From JAZDJP01 sp043803805 (GTDB lineage: Bacteria > Planctomycetota > JAZDJP01): a stretch of 64,000 bases of DNA. Shown one piece after another: positions 41,103 through 50,354 of the stretch. The number at the start of each line of letters is the position of its first letter. Position 1 is the stretch's first letter. Where the stretch lies: NCBI GenBank assembly GCA_043803805.1, contig JAZDJP010000097.1, positions 1 through 64,000 on the forward strand. The letters run 5' to 3'. A program made the translations under genes and the position numbers. Below the pieces are notes generated by a model, which saw only the letters and a program-made list of their open reading frames with translations, was not told the origin of the DNA and did no database searches.

Positions 41103-42865
41103 CCGAACCGGCCGAAAAATCCCGCGCGCCCTATAAACCGGTGCGCATCCGCCAGGTGCGCAAACGCGACGGGAGCGTCGTCGCCTTCGACCGCGCGAAA
41201 GTGGCCGTCGCCATTTTCAAGGCCGCCCAGGCCGTGGGCGGGAGCGACCGGTTCATGTCGGAGGAACTCGCCGACGTCGTCGCGTTTTTCCTGGAGAAGC
41301 ATTTCGAAGGCGACGTGCCGGGAATCGAGGACATCCAGGACATGGTGGAAAAAGTCCTCATCGAAACCGGGCACGCCCGGACCGCCAAGGCCTACATCCT
41401 CTACCGCCAGAAACGCGCCGAGGTGCGCCAGCGCCTCCAGGTCCGCATCAGCCGGCACGAGAACGATCTCAAGGTCGCGGAGGGGCGGGGCATCGGACGG
41501 TGGGAGCGCGACCGCATCGTGAAGGCCCTCGAGGTCGAGGCGGGGCTTCCCGGGAACGTGGCCCGCGAGATCGCCGGCGCGGTCGAAAAGCGCATCTTCC
41601 ATTCGGGACTGGCCCGGATTTCGACCGCCCTCATCCGGGCGCTCGTGGACAACGAATTGTTCGAACGCGGCTACGACAGTTCGCTTCGCAAACAGGCCAC
41701 CGTCGGCGTCCCGAAATACGATCTCGAACAGTTGCTTCTCCGTCCCGGGGGAACCGGGGCGGTCAACCGCGCCATCGCCGAAGATACATGGCGCCGGTAC
41801 GCCCTTCAGGAGGTCTACAGCCGGGACATCGCGGAGGCGCATCTGGAGGGGATGATTCACATCCATCACATCGGGCGGCCTCTGGCGGCGTTCGCGCGCC
41901 TGGCGGGGGCGCCGGCCGGACCCGGTCTGGGCGGGCTTTTCGGGGCGGTCTTCCCGATCCTGCCGGAAACGGCCGAGGCGGCCGGGGTGCCGGAGGAGGT
42001 TCTCCGGGCCGTGGGGATCGGCGGCGCGGGGACGGAACGGGACCTGGAGGGTTTCGCGCAGGCGCTCCGGGGGCTTCACGAGCGGCCCGGGGAGGTGGTG
42101 CTCGAGGGGGATCTTTCCTCTCGGGACGGCGCCGTCGCGGAGGCGCTTCTGGCCGTGGTGCGATCCGGCCGGGTGGCGCCCTTCTCCGTCGCGATCCGTT
42201 CGGGCGCTTCGACGCTGACGCGATCCGGAATGCGGGATCTTCTTTCCGAGGCCGTGACGTGCGCCCCCGAGGGCGGTTTTTCGGCAATTCTCGACGAGGG
42301 GGAGTGTCTGGTGCCGGCCTGCCGGTCCGGAGACGGCGCCGTGGTGTGCCTGGCGGGCGTGTCCGTGAATCTGCCGATGGTGGTTTTCAAGAATCACCGC
42401 GGCGGCCCCGAGGCCGTTCGGGAGGACGTCAAACAAACCATCCGGTCGGCGCTCGACGTCCACCGGCAAAAAACCGAGTTTCTCGTGAACGCCGGCGTCC
42501 GGATGACGGGGCGGCTGGTGGTGGATTTGTTCGGGGCGGCCGCGGCGGCGCGTCTGGCCCCGGCGGGGATGTTCCGCGGCGCGGGCGACGTTCTGGCGCT
42601 GGCGGAGCGCTTCATCGCGGAAGAGGCGGGGCGTCAGGGCATTTCCGCGGCGGCGATCCGCCTCGGGCGGGGAGATGCCTGGCGGCGGCTGGCCGGGATC
42701 AACCGCGAGACGGGAATGGAACCGGATCCGAACGGCGAAGATGCCGGGATGCCGCGCCGGCAGACCCTGGAGTATGATGGCACGCGTCCGGCGGCGGCCG
42801 GCGGCATCGCGGAAGTGATGGCCGTGCCGGGGCGGATTCTGCGATTTTCGAAACAAAATGGATAA
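41099..42865 (+). CDS. NrdD-like protein with ATP-cone but no glycyl-radical site
   Basis: A 588-aa homologue of class III (anaerobic) ribonucleotide reductase. An N-terminal ATP-cone (about 15-110, QVRKRDGSVVAFDRAKVAVA) is followed by NrdD-like barrel segments: YALQEVYSRDIAEAHLEG, IHIHHIGRP and CLAGVSVNLPMVVF. The C terminus stops about 100 residues short, with no CxxC zinc pair and no RxxGY glycyl-radical loop. The usual thiyl-radical cysteine context is also not evident. Catalysis is therefore unlikely. Coupled to nrdR, it may act as a nucleotide-sensing partner. A full-length NrdD elsewhere in the genome cannot be excluded. Confidence 0.75.
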   Translation: MTEPAEKSRAPYKPVRIRQVRKRDGSVVAFDRAKVAVAIFKAAQAVGGSDRFMSEELADVVAFFLEKHFEGDVPGIEDIQDMVEKVLIETGHARTAKAYILYRQKRAEVRQRLQVRISRHENDLKVAEGRGIGRWERDRIVKALEVEAGLPGNVAREIAGAVEKRIFHSGLARISTALIRALVDNELFERGYDSSLRKQATVGVPKYDLEQLLLRPGGTGAVNRAIAEDTWRRYALQEVYSRDIAEAHLEGMIHIHHIGRPLAAFARLAGAPAGPGLGGLFGAVFPILPETAEAAGVPEEVLRAVGIGGAGTERDLEGFAQALRGLHERPGEVVLEGDLSSRDGAVAEALLAVVRSGRVAPFSVAIRSGASTLTRSGMRDLLSEAVTCAPEGGFSAILDEGECLVPACRSGDGAVVCLAGVSVNLPMVVFKNHRGGPEAVREDVKQTIRSALDVHRQKTEFLVNAGVRMTGRLVVDLFGAAAAARLAPAGMFRGAGDVLALAERFIAEEAGRQGISAAAIRLGRGDAWRRLAGINRETGMEPDPNGEDAGMPRRQTLEYDGTRPAAAGGIAEVMAVPGRILRFSKQNG

Positions 42866-42894
42866 GATGCCTTATCCCTTTGCCGATATATAGT
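42860..42894 (+). promoter_or_regulatory. Hairpin and -10 box between the NrdD-like gene and smc
   Basis: GGATAAG (42860-42866) and CTTATCC (42871-42877) form a 7-bp stem around ATGC that includes the stop codon at 42863, a weak terminator candidate. TATAGT at 42889-42894 could start the smc transcript, with AGGGAA (42909-42914) before the ATG at 42923. Confidence 0.35.
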
Positions 42895-42922
42895 TAAACC
42901 TTTAAACCAGGGAACTTTTATC

Positions 42923-45900
42923 ATGCGTTTGCAGAAGCTGGAGATGTTCGGATTCAAGTCGTTCGCGGATCCCACGAGCATCCACTTCAAACCCGGCGTC
43001 ACGGCCCTTGTCGGCCCCAACGGTTGCGGCAAGAGCAACATTGTGGATGCCATCAAGTGGGTGCTGGGAGACATGAGCCCGAAGTCCCTCCGGAGCGAGG
43101 AACTCAGCGACTGCATCTTCAACGGCACCGTCACGCGCAAGCCCGCCGCCTTCGCCGACGTGTCGCTCACCATTTCCAATGAACAGCGCGTTCTCCCCGT
43201 GGATTTCAACGAGGTCGTCATCACCCGGCGCGTCTACCGTTCCGGCGAGGGCGAGTATTTCATCAACAAGAGCCCGTGCCGCCTGAAGGACATCCGCGAG
43301 CTTTTCATGGACACGGGGATTGGAACCTCCTCCTATTCCATCATCGAGCAGGGGCGGGTGGACATGCTCCTCCAGTCGAATCCGCGCGAGCGGCGGACCA
43401 TCCTCGAGGAGGCGGCCGGCATCAGCAAGTATAAATCCAAGCGGCTCGAGACGGAGCGGCGTCTGGAGCGGGTGGAGGCGAATCTGATCCGCCTCAAGGA
43501 CGTCCTGGGTGAGGTCCAGCGCCAACAGCGGTCCGTTCAGCGGCAGGCCTCCATCGCCCGGCGCTACCGGGAGCACAGCGGAAATCTCAAGACGCTCAAG
43601 ATGGTTCTCGCGGGGCGGCGGCACGGGGAGTTGTCGCGGCTTCTCGATGAGGCCCGCTCCGTCATGGCCGCGGCGGAGCAGAAACTGGCGGCCCTCACGG
43701 GCCAGCGCGAGGCGGCCCGCGCGGCCGGCCGGGCGCTCGAGGAGGATTCGGGGCGGATCGAGACGCTGACGCGCCGAATCCAGGACGAGGCGCTGGCCCT
43801 CAAGGCATCGCTTGAACAGCTCGACCAGCGCGCCACGTTCTGCCGGGAACGGGTGGTGGAGATCAAGGCCGCGGGGGAGAAACGGGAGATTGACCGGCGG
43901 ACGCTCCGGGAGGACCTTCTTCGGATCACGGACGAGGCCCGGCGCGTCAACGCGGAACGGGAGGTTCAGGAGTCCGCCTGGCGCGCCTACCAGGAGGAGA
44001 CCGCACGGCTCGCGGCGGATATCGTGGCCGCCGTCGCCGTCATCCGGGAGGTCGAGGTTGCCATCGAGAATGGCCGCGCCGAGGTATATGAGTTGGCCCA
44101 GAAAGAGACGGAGTACCGGAACCTCCTGTCGGATTACGGACGCGACCGGGGGATTCTCGAAAGCCAGAAGAAGCGCCTGACCGAGCGCCACGCCGAGATA
44201 AACACGGAGAAGGACGGCATCATCGCCCGACGGAATGTCATCGAGGCGGATCGGTGCCGCATCGCCGGGCGTCTCGTGGCGGCCACCGGGGAACTGGAGG
44301 GTCGTCGACGGGAGGGGGAGTCGGCCAAGGCCGAGATGGAACGTGTCCGGGGCGCCCTTCTCGACGAGACGAGCCGTCTGACGTTCATGGAAAGCCGTCT
44401 GGCGATTCTCAAGGAACTGGAAAACGTGGACCGGGGCACGGCGGGAACGCTCCGCCGCATCCTTGGCGAAAATCGCCCCGGCATCCGGGGGCTTGTGGCC
44501 GACATCGTTTCCGTGGAGCCGGCGTGTGTCCGCGTGGTGGAACGTCTCCTGGGCGAGGACGCCCGCGCCCTGGTGGTGGATGACGCCGCGGTGGCCGAGG
44601 CCGTCCTCGGGGAATGCGCGGGGGAGGCCGGGGAGGTTTCGCTTCTCGTGCTCGCGGATGCGCCCGCGGTGGAACCGCTTTCCGTGGAAGCGCTCCCGGG
44701 CGCGACGGGCCGGCTTCTGGACGGGGTTCGCGCCATCCCGGGATGCGAGCAGGCCCTTGAGACCCTTCTCGGGGATGTCTGGCGGGTGCCGGATCTCGCC
44801 ACGGCCCGGCGGCTGGCCCGCGAGAACAGCACGCGGCGTCTGCGTTTCGTCACTTCGGCCGGCCATATCGTTGAACGCAGCGGAGTCATCCGGGCCGGGG
44901 CCCGCGCCGAAGGGGATTTCGGGCTCATCGGCCGCCGGCACGCCATGGCGACCCTCGGGGAGGATATCGGCCGCGTCCGGACCGCCCGGCAGGAACTTCA
45001 GGGCCGTCTCGACGGGCTCATCCACCAGTCGGGGGAGGCCGAGCGGACCGGCGGGGCGTTGAATCAGGAAATTGCCCGTCTCCAGATCGAGGAGGCCGGC
45101 GACGCGAAGGAAATTTCCCAGCTTGGGGAATGGCTCGGGCGTCTCGAGGACGAACACCGGGCGAACCGGCTCGAGGATTCCCTGTTGGGATCGGAAATCG
45201 AAAATCTGGTCAAACGGGCCGGGGAGGCCGAGGCGTCGCTCAAGGATCGCCTGGCGGCCTCGGAGGCCGCGCGGTCGAACGTCCGCGCGAAGGAGGAGGA
45301 ACTCAAGGGGCGTTATTCGCAGTGGGAGACATTGCGTCAGCGCGAGGGCGAAGTGCAGGTGGCTCTCGCCGAGGCCCGGGAACGCCGGGAATCTTTGGAT
45401 AAAACGATTCTTTCCCTCGACAAGGAACGCCAGGAGAAGGAGGCGCGCGAGACCGCCCTCGCGGCCGAGGCCGCCGGGGACGCCGGACGCATGGTCGATC
45501 TGGAGGCCAAACTGGCGGAGGCGGATCAGGAGCGCATCCGCATCCGTATGGAGGAGGAGGCCAAGCGCGCCGAAGAGGAGCGTCTGGCCGCCGAGCGCGA
45601 GGCGCTGGTGAAACGCCGGGAGGCCCACGAGGCCGAGACGCGCCGCGTCGAGGATGAGGCCCGGGAGATCGAAGTCCGTCTCCAGGACGCCCGCGTCGCC
45701 GAAAGCGGGCATGCCATCAACCTTCAGAATCTTGTGGACCGCGTCCGCGACGAGTACGGCGTCGCTCTGCCGTTTTCACCGGAGGAGGCCACCCGATACG
45801 CCCAGGAGTTGCGTCCGGACGAGGAACTCATCCGCCTGGCGGAGGAACTTCAGGAGAAGATCCGGCGCCTGGGTCCGGTCAACATCGAGGCCCTGAACGA

Positions 45901-46480
45901 GGAGGAGGCGCTCAACGCCCGGGCCGAATACCTGGTGAATCAGGAGGCCGATCTCCAGAACGCCAAAAAGTCCATGGCGGAGATGATCCAGCGCCTGAAC
46001 AACGAGAGCCGGGAGCGTTTCCGGGTCTGTTTCGAGGAGGTGCGCGCCCATTTCCAGTCCGTCTTCCGAAAACTCTTCGGCGGCGGCAAGGCCGAGATGA
46101 TTCTCGAGGAGGGCGTGGATATTCTGGAGGCGGGGATCGAGATCATCGCGAAACCCCCGGGAAAGGAGCCGGCCTCCATCAGCCAGCTTTCCGGCGGCGA
46201 AAAGGCGCTGGCGGCGGTGTCGTTGCTCTTCGCGATTTTCGAGTCGCGTCCGAGCCCGTTCTGCATCCTGGACGAGGCCGATGCGCCTCTCGACGAGGCG
46301 AACGTGGGCCGGTTTTCCTCCATTCTCCGCGAGTTCCTCGCGCGGAGCCAGTTCATCGTCATCACCCACAACAAGGCCACGATGAGCATGGCGGACATTC
46401 TGTACGGCGTGACCATGCAGGAGCCGGGGGTTTCGACGCAGGTGGTCGTGGAATTCGAGAAAGTGGAAAAGGTGGCGTAG
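42923..46480 (+). CDS. smc: Chromosome segregation ATPase SMC
   Basis: An 1185-aa SMC protein that, with ScpA and ScpB, compacts and segregates the chromosome. The N-terminal head has Walker A GPNGCGKSN (31-39) and the Q-loop region YSIIEQGRVDML. Long coiled coils flank a hinge at about 515-640. The C-terminal head has the signature QLSGGEKALAAVSLLF near 1088 and Walker B FCILDEADAPLDEANV near 1112, followed by the His-switch region FIVITHNKATM. Length and domain order are normal. The scp genes are not in the window. Confidence 0.97.
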   Translation: MRLQKLEMFGFKSFADPTSIHFKPGVTALVGPNGCGKSNIVDAIKWVLGDMSPKSLRSEELSDCIFNGTVTRKPAAFADVSLTISNEQRVLPVDFNEVVITRRVYRSGEGEYFINKSPCRLKDIRELFMDTGIGTSSYSIIEQGRVDMLLQSNPRERRTILEEAAGISKYKSKRLETERRLERVEANLIRLKDVLGEVQRQQRSVQRQASIARRYREHSGNLKTLKMVLAGRRHGELSRLLDEARSVMAAAEQKLAALTGQREAARAAGRALEEDSGRIETLTRRIQDEALALKASLEQLDQRATFCRERVVEIKAAGEKREIDRRTLREDLLRITDEARRVNAEREVQESAWRAYQEETARLAADIVAAVAVIREVEVAIENGRAEVYELAQKETEYRNLLSDYGRDRGILESQKKRLTERHAEINTEKDGIIARRNVIEADRCRIAGRLVAATGELEGRRREGESAKAEMERVRGALLDETSRLTFMESRLAILKELENVDRGTAGTLRRILGENRPGIRGLVADIVSVEPACVRVVERLLGEDARALVVDDAAVAEAVLGECAGEAGEVSLLVLADAPAVEPLSVEALPGATGRLLDGVRAIPGCEQALETLLGDVWRVPDLATARRLARENSTRRLRFVTSAGHIVERSGVIRAGARAEGDFGLIGRRHAMATLGEDIGRVRTARQELQGRLDGLIHQSGEAERTGGALNQEIARLQIEEAGDAKEISQLGEWLGRLEDEHRANRLEDSLLGSEIENLVKRAGEAEASLKDRLAASEAARSNVRAKEEELKGRYSQWETLRQREGEVQVALAEARERRESLDKTILSLDKERQEKEARETALAAEAAGDAGRMVDLEAKLAEADQERIRIRMEEEAKRAEEERLAAEREALVKRREAHEAETRRVEDEAREIEVRLQDARVAESGHAINLQNLVDRVRDEYGVALPFSPEEATRYAQELRPDEELIRLAEELQEKIRRLGPVNIEALNEEEALNARAEYLVNQEADLQNAKKSMAEMIQRLNNESRERFRVCFEEVRAHFQSVFRKLFGGGKAEMILEEGVDILEAGIEIIAKPPGKEPASISQLSGGEKALAAVSLLFAIFESRPSPFCILDEADAPLDEANVGRFSSILREFLARSQFIVITHNKATMSMADILYGVTMQEPGVSTQVVVEFEKVEKVA

Positions 46481-46528
46481 GGTGTCGTTCCTCCTTTCCC
46501 CCAGGTCCCCGATGCGGTCCCGCGCGCC

Positions 46529-47839
46529 ATGACATCACTCCCTGACGTCACCCGACGCATCTGGTTCGCCGCGGTGGTGGTGGGGGGATTTGCCCTGGCC
46601 GCCCGGGGGGGCGGGGTACTGCGGGAACTGGCCGTGGCCGATCGCTTCGGGACGGCCGGCGCCTTGGACGCTTTCCTGGCGGCTTATCTTCTTCCCTCGT
46701 TGGCCGTGGGTATCATCGCCGGGGCGGCCGGGGCGGCTGTCATCCCGGAATACCTGGGAGTCCGGGCCGCCGCGGGACCCGGCGGGGCCCGCCGGTTCCT
46801 GGCGCGTCTCATGTCGCGGTGGCTTCTGGCGCTGCTCGTGGCAACGGCCGTGCTGGGGGTCGCCGCCCCGGTTTTGTTGGAATGGGCCGGCTCCGGACCA
46901 CGTTCCCTCCTGGCCCGGCGGTGGTTTTTCTGGCTTCTCCCGACGCTCGCGGCGGGGGGACTCGCGTCCCTCTGGACGGCCATCCTCAACGCGGAGGAGC
47001 GGTACGCCGGGGCGGCCCTCGCCACGGCCGTGACGCCGCTTCTGGCGGCGGGGGCGGTCATCGGGTGGGGCAAAACGCACGGAATTGACGCGCTCGCCGC
47101 CGGCACCCTGGTTGGCGTTTTTCTCGAGGCCGGTGTCCTCGGGACGCTGGCGGCCCGGCGCGGGCTCCTGGCCATGCCTCGTTGGGAAGGATCCTCGGCG
47201 GAGGTCCGGCGGGTGGTGGCGCAGTTCCTGCCCGCGGCGGGCGGTTCCGTCCTCATGGCGGGCACCGCGGCGGTGGACCTGGCGATGGCGGGCTTCCTCG
47301 GGCCCGGTAGCGTCGCGACGCTCAATTACGGGGGCCGGGCGGCCGCGCTTGTCACCGGCGTGGGCGCCCTGGCCCTCGGGACGGCCGTGTTCCCGCATTT
47401 CGCGCGACAGGCCGCGACGCGGGACTGGGGCGGGCTCCGCCGGACCCGCCGGGAATGCCTGCGCGGAGTCCTCGCAGTGTCCGTTCCGGCGACCGCGATG
47501 TTGGTGGCGTTGTCCGAACCGATGGCGCGGATTTTGTTCGAACGCGGGGCCTTCACCCCGGAGGACACCCGGCGGGTGGCTGCCGTGCAAACCCTTTATT
47601 TTCTCCAGGTCCCGTTTTTCCTGGCCGGGATCGTCCAGGTGCGGGTGGTCGCCGTTCTAAAGATGAACCGGATACTGTTTTACACCGCCGCCGGAGGATT
47701 TCTGCTCAAGATCGCGCTGAATTTACTGTTCATGCGGGGAATGGGACTCCGGGGGATCGCGCTGGCGACGGCGGTGGTGTTCCTGGGGTCGGCCGTCTTC
47801 CTCTCGTGGATCACGGAACGGAGGATTCCCGGGGAATGA
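46529..47839 (+). CDS. MurJ/MviN-family lipid-linked precursor flippase
   Basis: A 436-aa polytopic protein of the MOP exporter superfamily, MurJ branch, which flips lipid-linked sugars across the inner membrane. MurJ-type landmarks include the N-terminal GGGVLRELAVADRFGTAGALDAF, the SSLWTAILNAEERYAGAAL-like loop and ARILFERGAFTPEDTRRVAA near residue 325. It is shorter than the typical 510 aa because the last two helices are missing. It heads a seven-gene cluster of glycosyltransferases and modifying enzymes, so it may export that cluster's glycan rather than lipid II. Confidence 0.85.
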   Translation: MTSLPDVTRRIWFAAVVVGGFALAARGGGVLRELAVADRFGTAGALDAFLAAYLLPSLAVGIIAGAAGAAVIPEYLGVRAAAGPGGARRFLARLMSRWLLALLVATAVLGVAAPVLLEWAGSGPRSLLARRWFFWLLPTLAAGGLASLWTAILNAEERYAGAALATAVTPLLAAGAVIGWGKTHGIDALAAGTLVGVFLEAGVLGTLAARRGLLAMPRWEGSSAEVRRVVAQFLPAAGGSVLMAGTAAVDLAMAGFLGPGSVATLNYGGRAAALVTGVGALALGTAVFPHFARQAATRDWGGLRRTRRECLRGVLAVSVPATAMLVALSEPMARILFERGAFTPEDTRRVAAVQTLYFLQVPFFLAGIVQVRVVAVLKMNRILFYTAAGGFLLKIALNLLFMRGMGLRGIALATAVVFLGSAVFLSWITERRIPGE

Positions 47840-48582
47840 AGATCATCACGGCATTTCGAATGTTGTTCCGGCGAATAACCGCCCGGAATCCGCGCGACCG
47901 CCTGGAGGGGGGATATGTTCTGCTGGAGGGCCTGGCCCGGGTTCTGGCGCCGGCGGAGGCGTTGGGGGAACGCGGGAAGATATGGATGCGGGACCGCGAA
48001 TTCCTGGACTTCTGCCGGCGGCTCGATGGGGACAACCTGCGTTCCGCGGAGCGGAAATATTTCCTGAGGTCGCTCGCAGGGCTTGTCCGGGACCTTCCCG
48101 GCGACACGGCGGAATGCGGGGTTTTCCGTGGAACGTCGTCTTGCGTCATTTGCGCCGCGATGGACGGGACGGGAAAGGAGCATCACGGGTTCGATTCGTT
48201 CGAAGGGCTTCCGGATCCAGGTCCCGCCGACGGGGAATATTGGAAACGGGGGGATCTCCGCGCCGCCGAGGCGGAGGCGCTCGGCCGGCTCGCGGCGTTC
48301 CCTTTCGCCCGGCTCCACGCGGGCGTCATCCCCGCGCGGTTCCCGGAGGTGGCGGACCGCCGGTTCTCGCTTGTGCATGTGGACGTGGACCTGTATCGTC
48401 CGACGATCGATTCGCTGGAGTTCTTTTACCCCCGCATGGTTCCCGGGGGGGTGATCGTCGGGGACGATTACGGGTTCGATACCTGCCCCGGGGCGCGCCG
48501 GGCCTTCGACGAGTTCATGGCGGGGAAACCGGAACGGCTGGTGCCGGTGCCGACCGGACAGGCATTCGTGGTGAAACGATGA
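47836..48582 (+). CDS. TylF/MycF-family O-methyltransferase
   Basis: A 248-aa SAM-dependent methyltransferase of the TylF/MycF group, which methylates sugar hydroxyls in a metal-dependent way. Diagnostic segments are DTAECGVFRGTSSCVIC (SAM loop), GFDSFEGLPDPGPAD, the FSLVHVDVDLYRPTIDSL metal-binding DVD and VIVGDDYGFDTCPGARRA. It overlaps the MurJ-like gene and the next methyltransferase gene (ATGA at both ends), so the genes are translated as a unit. Confidence 0.9.
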   Translation: MKIITAFRMLFRRITARNPRDRLEGGYVLLEGLARVLAPAEALGERGKIWMRDREFLDFCRRLDGDNLRSAERKYFLRSLAGLVRDLPGDTAECGVFRGTSSCVICAAMDGTGKEHHGFDSFEGLPDPGPADGEYWKRGDLRAAEAEALGRLAAFPFARLHAGVIPARFPEVADRRFSLVHVDVDLYRPTIDSLEFFYPRMVPGGVIVGDDYGFDTCPGARRAFDEFMAGKPERLVPVPTGQAFVVKR

Positions 48583-49247
48583 ACGGCGTGTGGGATTACT
48601 ACCAGGTGGCGGCGCCCGGCTTGTTCGCCGGGAGCGCCGTGCGTCTTCGTCATGTGCTGGGGCTTCTCCCCGGACGGGGCCGGATCCTGAACATCGGGGC
48701 GGGAGCGGGCATCCTGGAGGATCTCGCGGAACGCCGGGGGCTGGAAGTCCATACCGTGGATCCCGGACCCGGAACGATCGAGGTTCTTCGGCGGCGGGGC
48801 ATGGGGGATCGGGCCCGCGTCGGGCGCGCCGACGCCCTCCCGTTTCCGGACGCGATGTTCGACGGCGTGGCGATCTCGGAGGTCATCGAGCACCTGACGG
48901 CGACGGAAACGGAGGGCGCATTCCGGGAGATTCGCCGGGTCCTGCGCCCGGGCGGGCGTGTCGCGGGGACCGTCCCGGCGGGGGAGGATCTCGCGGCGAA
49001 CCGCGTCATGTGTCCCGCGTGCCGGTCCGAATTCCACCGGTGGGGGCATCTCCAATCGTTCCGCGCGGACGACGTCCGGCGGATTCTCGGCCGCGAGTTC
49101 CGGGTGGAGGCGGTTTACACGCGTCCCTTCGTGCCCTGGCCGGTGTTGAATCCCACCGGCCGGGTTCTCGGCGTTCTCCAAATGGTCCTCTGGCGGATCG
49201 GCATCCATGGCCGGAATGAAAACATCGTCTTCGTCGGCGTCCGCTGA
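48579..49247 (+). CDS. Class I SAM-dependent methyltransferase
   Basis: A 222-aa methyltransferase with the SAM motif ILNIGAGAGILED (residues 36-48), a ribose-binding acidic VHTVDPGPGTIE, and FDGVAISEVIEHLT and EIRRVLRPGGRVAGTVP as motifs II to IV. This is the methyltransferase 11-type fold common in glycan clusters. A CPAC pair follows (MCPACRSEF), as in some O-antigen methyltransferases. It is coupled to the TylF-like gene and overlaps the glycosyltransferase gene by about 41 bases. Confidence 0.85.
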   Translation: MNGVWDYYQVAAPGLFAGSAVRLRHVLGLLPGRGRILNIGAGAGILEDLAERRGLEVHTVDPGPGTIEVLRRRGMGDRARVGRADALPFPDAMFDGVAISEVIEHLTATETEGAFREIRRVLRPGGRVAGTVPAGEDLAANRVMCPACRSEFHRWGHLQSFRADDVRRILGREFRVEAVYTRPFVPWPVLNPTGRVLGVLQMVLWRIGIHGRNENIVFVGVR

Positions 49248-50349
49248 AGGCGGGCGGATCGCCCTGGTCATCCCGTCCCTGGGCCCGGGGGGGGCGGAGC
49301 GCGTCCTCACGACGCTGGCCGGCGCCTGGGCGGACTCGGGACGGGATGTTGTCCTCGTGACGCTGGCGGGGTCGGACGGGGACTTCTTTCCCGTGCCGCC
49401 GGGGGTTCGGCGGGTGGCGCTGGGGATGGCCGGGGACTCGCGCGGGATTTGGGAGGCCGTCATCCGGAACGTGTCGCGTGTGCGACGACTTCGCCGCGCC
49501 TTGGCGGAGCTCCGCCCCGATCTCGTCATCAGTTTCGTCGATCAGATGAACGTTCTGGCGATCCTGGCCGCACGGCCTCTGGCGATTCCGGTCGTGGCAA
49601 GCGAACGGATCGATCCCCGGCACAATCCGCTCGGGTGGGCATGGCGTTTTCTTCGTCGGCGGATCTACCCGCGGGCGGCGGCGGTGGTGGTTCAGACCGA
49701 GGCCGTGCGGCCCTGGGCCGTTGGCGTGGCTGGGGGCGCGATGGTTGCGGTGATTCCCAATCCGGTGATGCCGGCGCCGCCGGGGGCGTCGCGGGGGGCG
49801 GCGGCGGATGTCATCCTGACTCTCGGCCGGCTGATCCCTCAAAAGGGGCACGCGGATCTGATACGGGCCTTCGCGCGGTGCGCCGGGGCGTGCCCGGGGT
49901 GGCGGCTGGTCATCGGCGGGGAGGGGCCGCTTCGCCGGGACCTTGAGACACTCGCTGCATCCCTCGGGGTGACCGGACGCGTGGCGTTCGCCGGGCGCGT
50001 GACGGACACGGCGTCATTTCTGCGGACAGGGGGGGTTTTCGTGCTTCCCTCCCGGTTCGAGGGGTTTCCCAATGTCCTTATCGAGGCGATGGCGGCGGGA
50101 CTGCCGGTCGTGAGTTACGACTGCCCCTCCGGCCCACGGGAAATCATCCGCCATCCCGCGGACGGAATTTTGGTGCCCGCCGGAAACGTCGCCGCGCTGG
50201 CCGAGGTTCTCAAACGTCTCACCGCGGATCCGGCGGAACGCCGGCGCCTGGGGGAGGCGGCCCGGGCGGTGACGGACCGGTTCGGGCTTGACGCGGTGCT
50301 CCCGCGATGGGACGATTTGATCCGGGCCGTCCGGGAAAAGGGGGGATGA
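49207..50349 (+). CDS. Glycosyltransferase family 4 protein
   Basis: A 380-aa GT-B glycosyltransferase. The N-terminal domain starts IALVIPSLGPGGAERVLTTL. The C-terminal donor domain contains LGRLIPQKGHADLIRAFA, WRLVIGGEGPLRRDLE and the EX7E nucleotide-sugar motif region SRFEGFPNVLIEAMAAGLPV. The gene overlaps the upstream methyltransferase by 41 bases unless it starts at the second Met (49216). Donor and acceptor sugars are unknown. It is one of two GT4 genes in this cluster. Confidence 0.88.
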   Translation: MAGMKTSSSSASAEGGRIALVIPSLGPGGAERVLTTLAGAWADSGRDVVLVTLAGSDGDFFPVPPGVRRVALGMAGDSRGIWEAVIRNVSRVRRLRRALAELRPDLVISFVDQMNVLAILAARPLAIPVVASERIDPRHNPLGWAWRFLRRRIYPRAAAVVVQTEAVRPWAVGVAGGAMVAVIPNPVMPAPPGASRGAAADVILTLGRLIPQKGHADLIRAFARCAGACPGWRLVIGGEGPLRRDLETLAASLGVTGRVAFAGRVTDTASFLRTGGVFVLPSRFEGFPNVLIEAMAAGLPVVSYDCPSGPREIIRHPADGILVPAGNVAALAEVLKRLTADPAERRRLGEAARAVTDRFGLDAVLPRWDDLIRAVREKGG

Positions 50350-50354
50350 ACGTC

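Noticed and set aside
42902..45712. A 936-codon open frame on the minus strand
   Set aside because: It is the antisense of smc. The plus-strand frame has complete SMC motifs.
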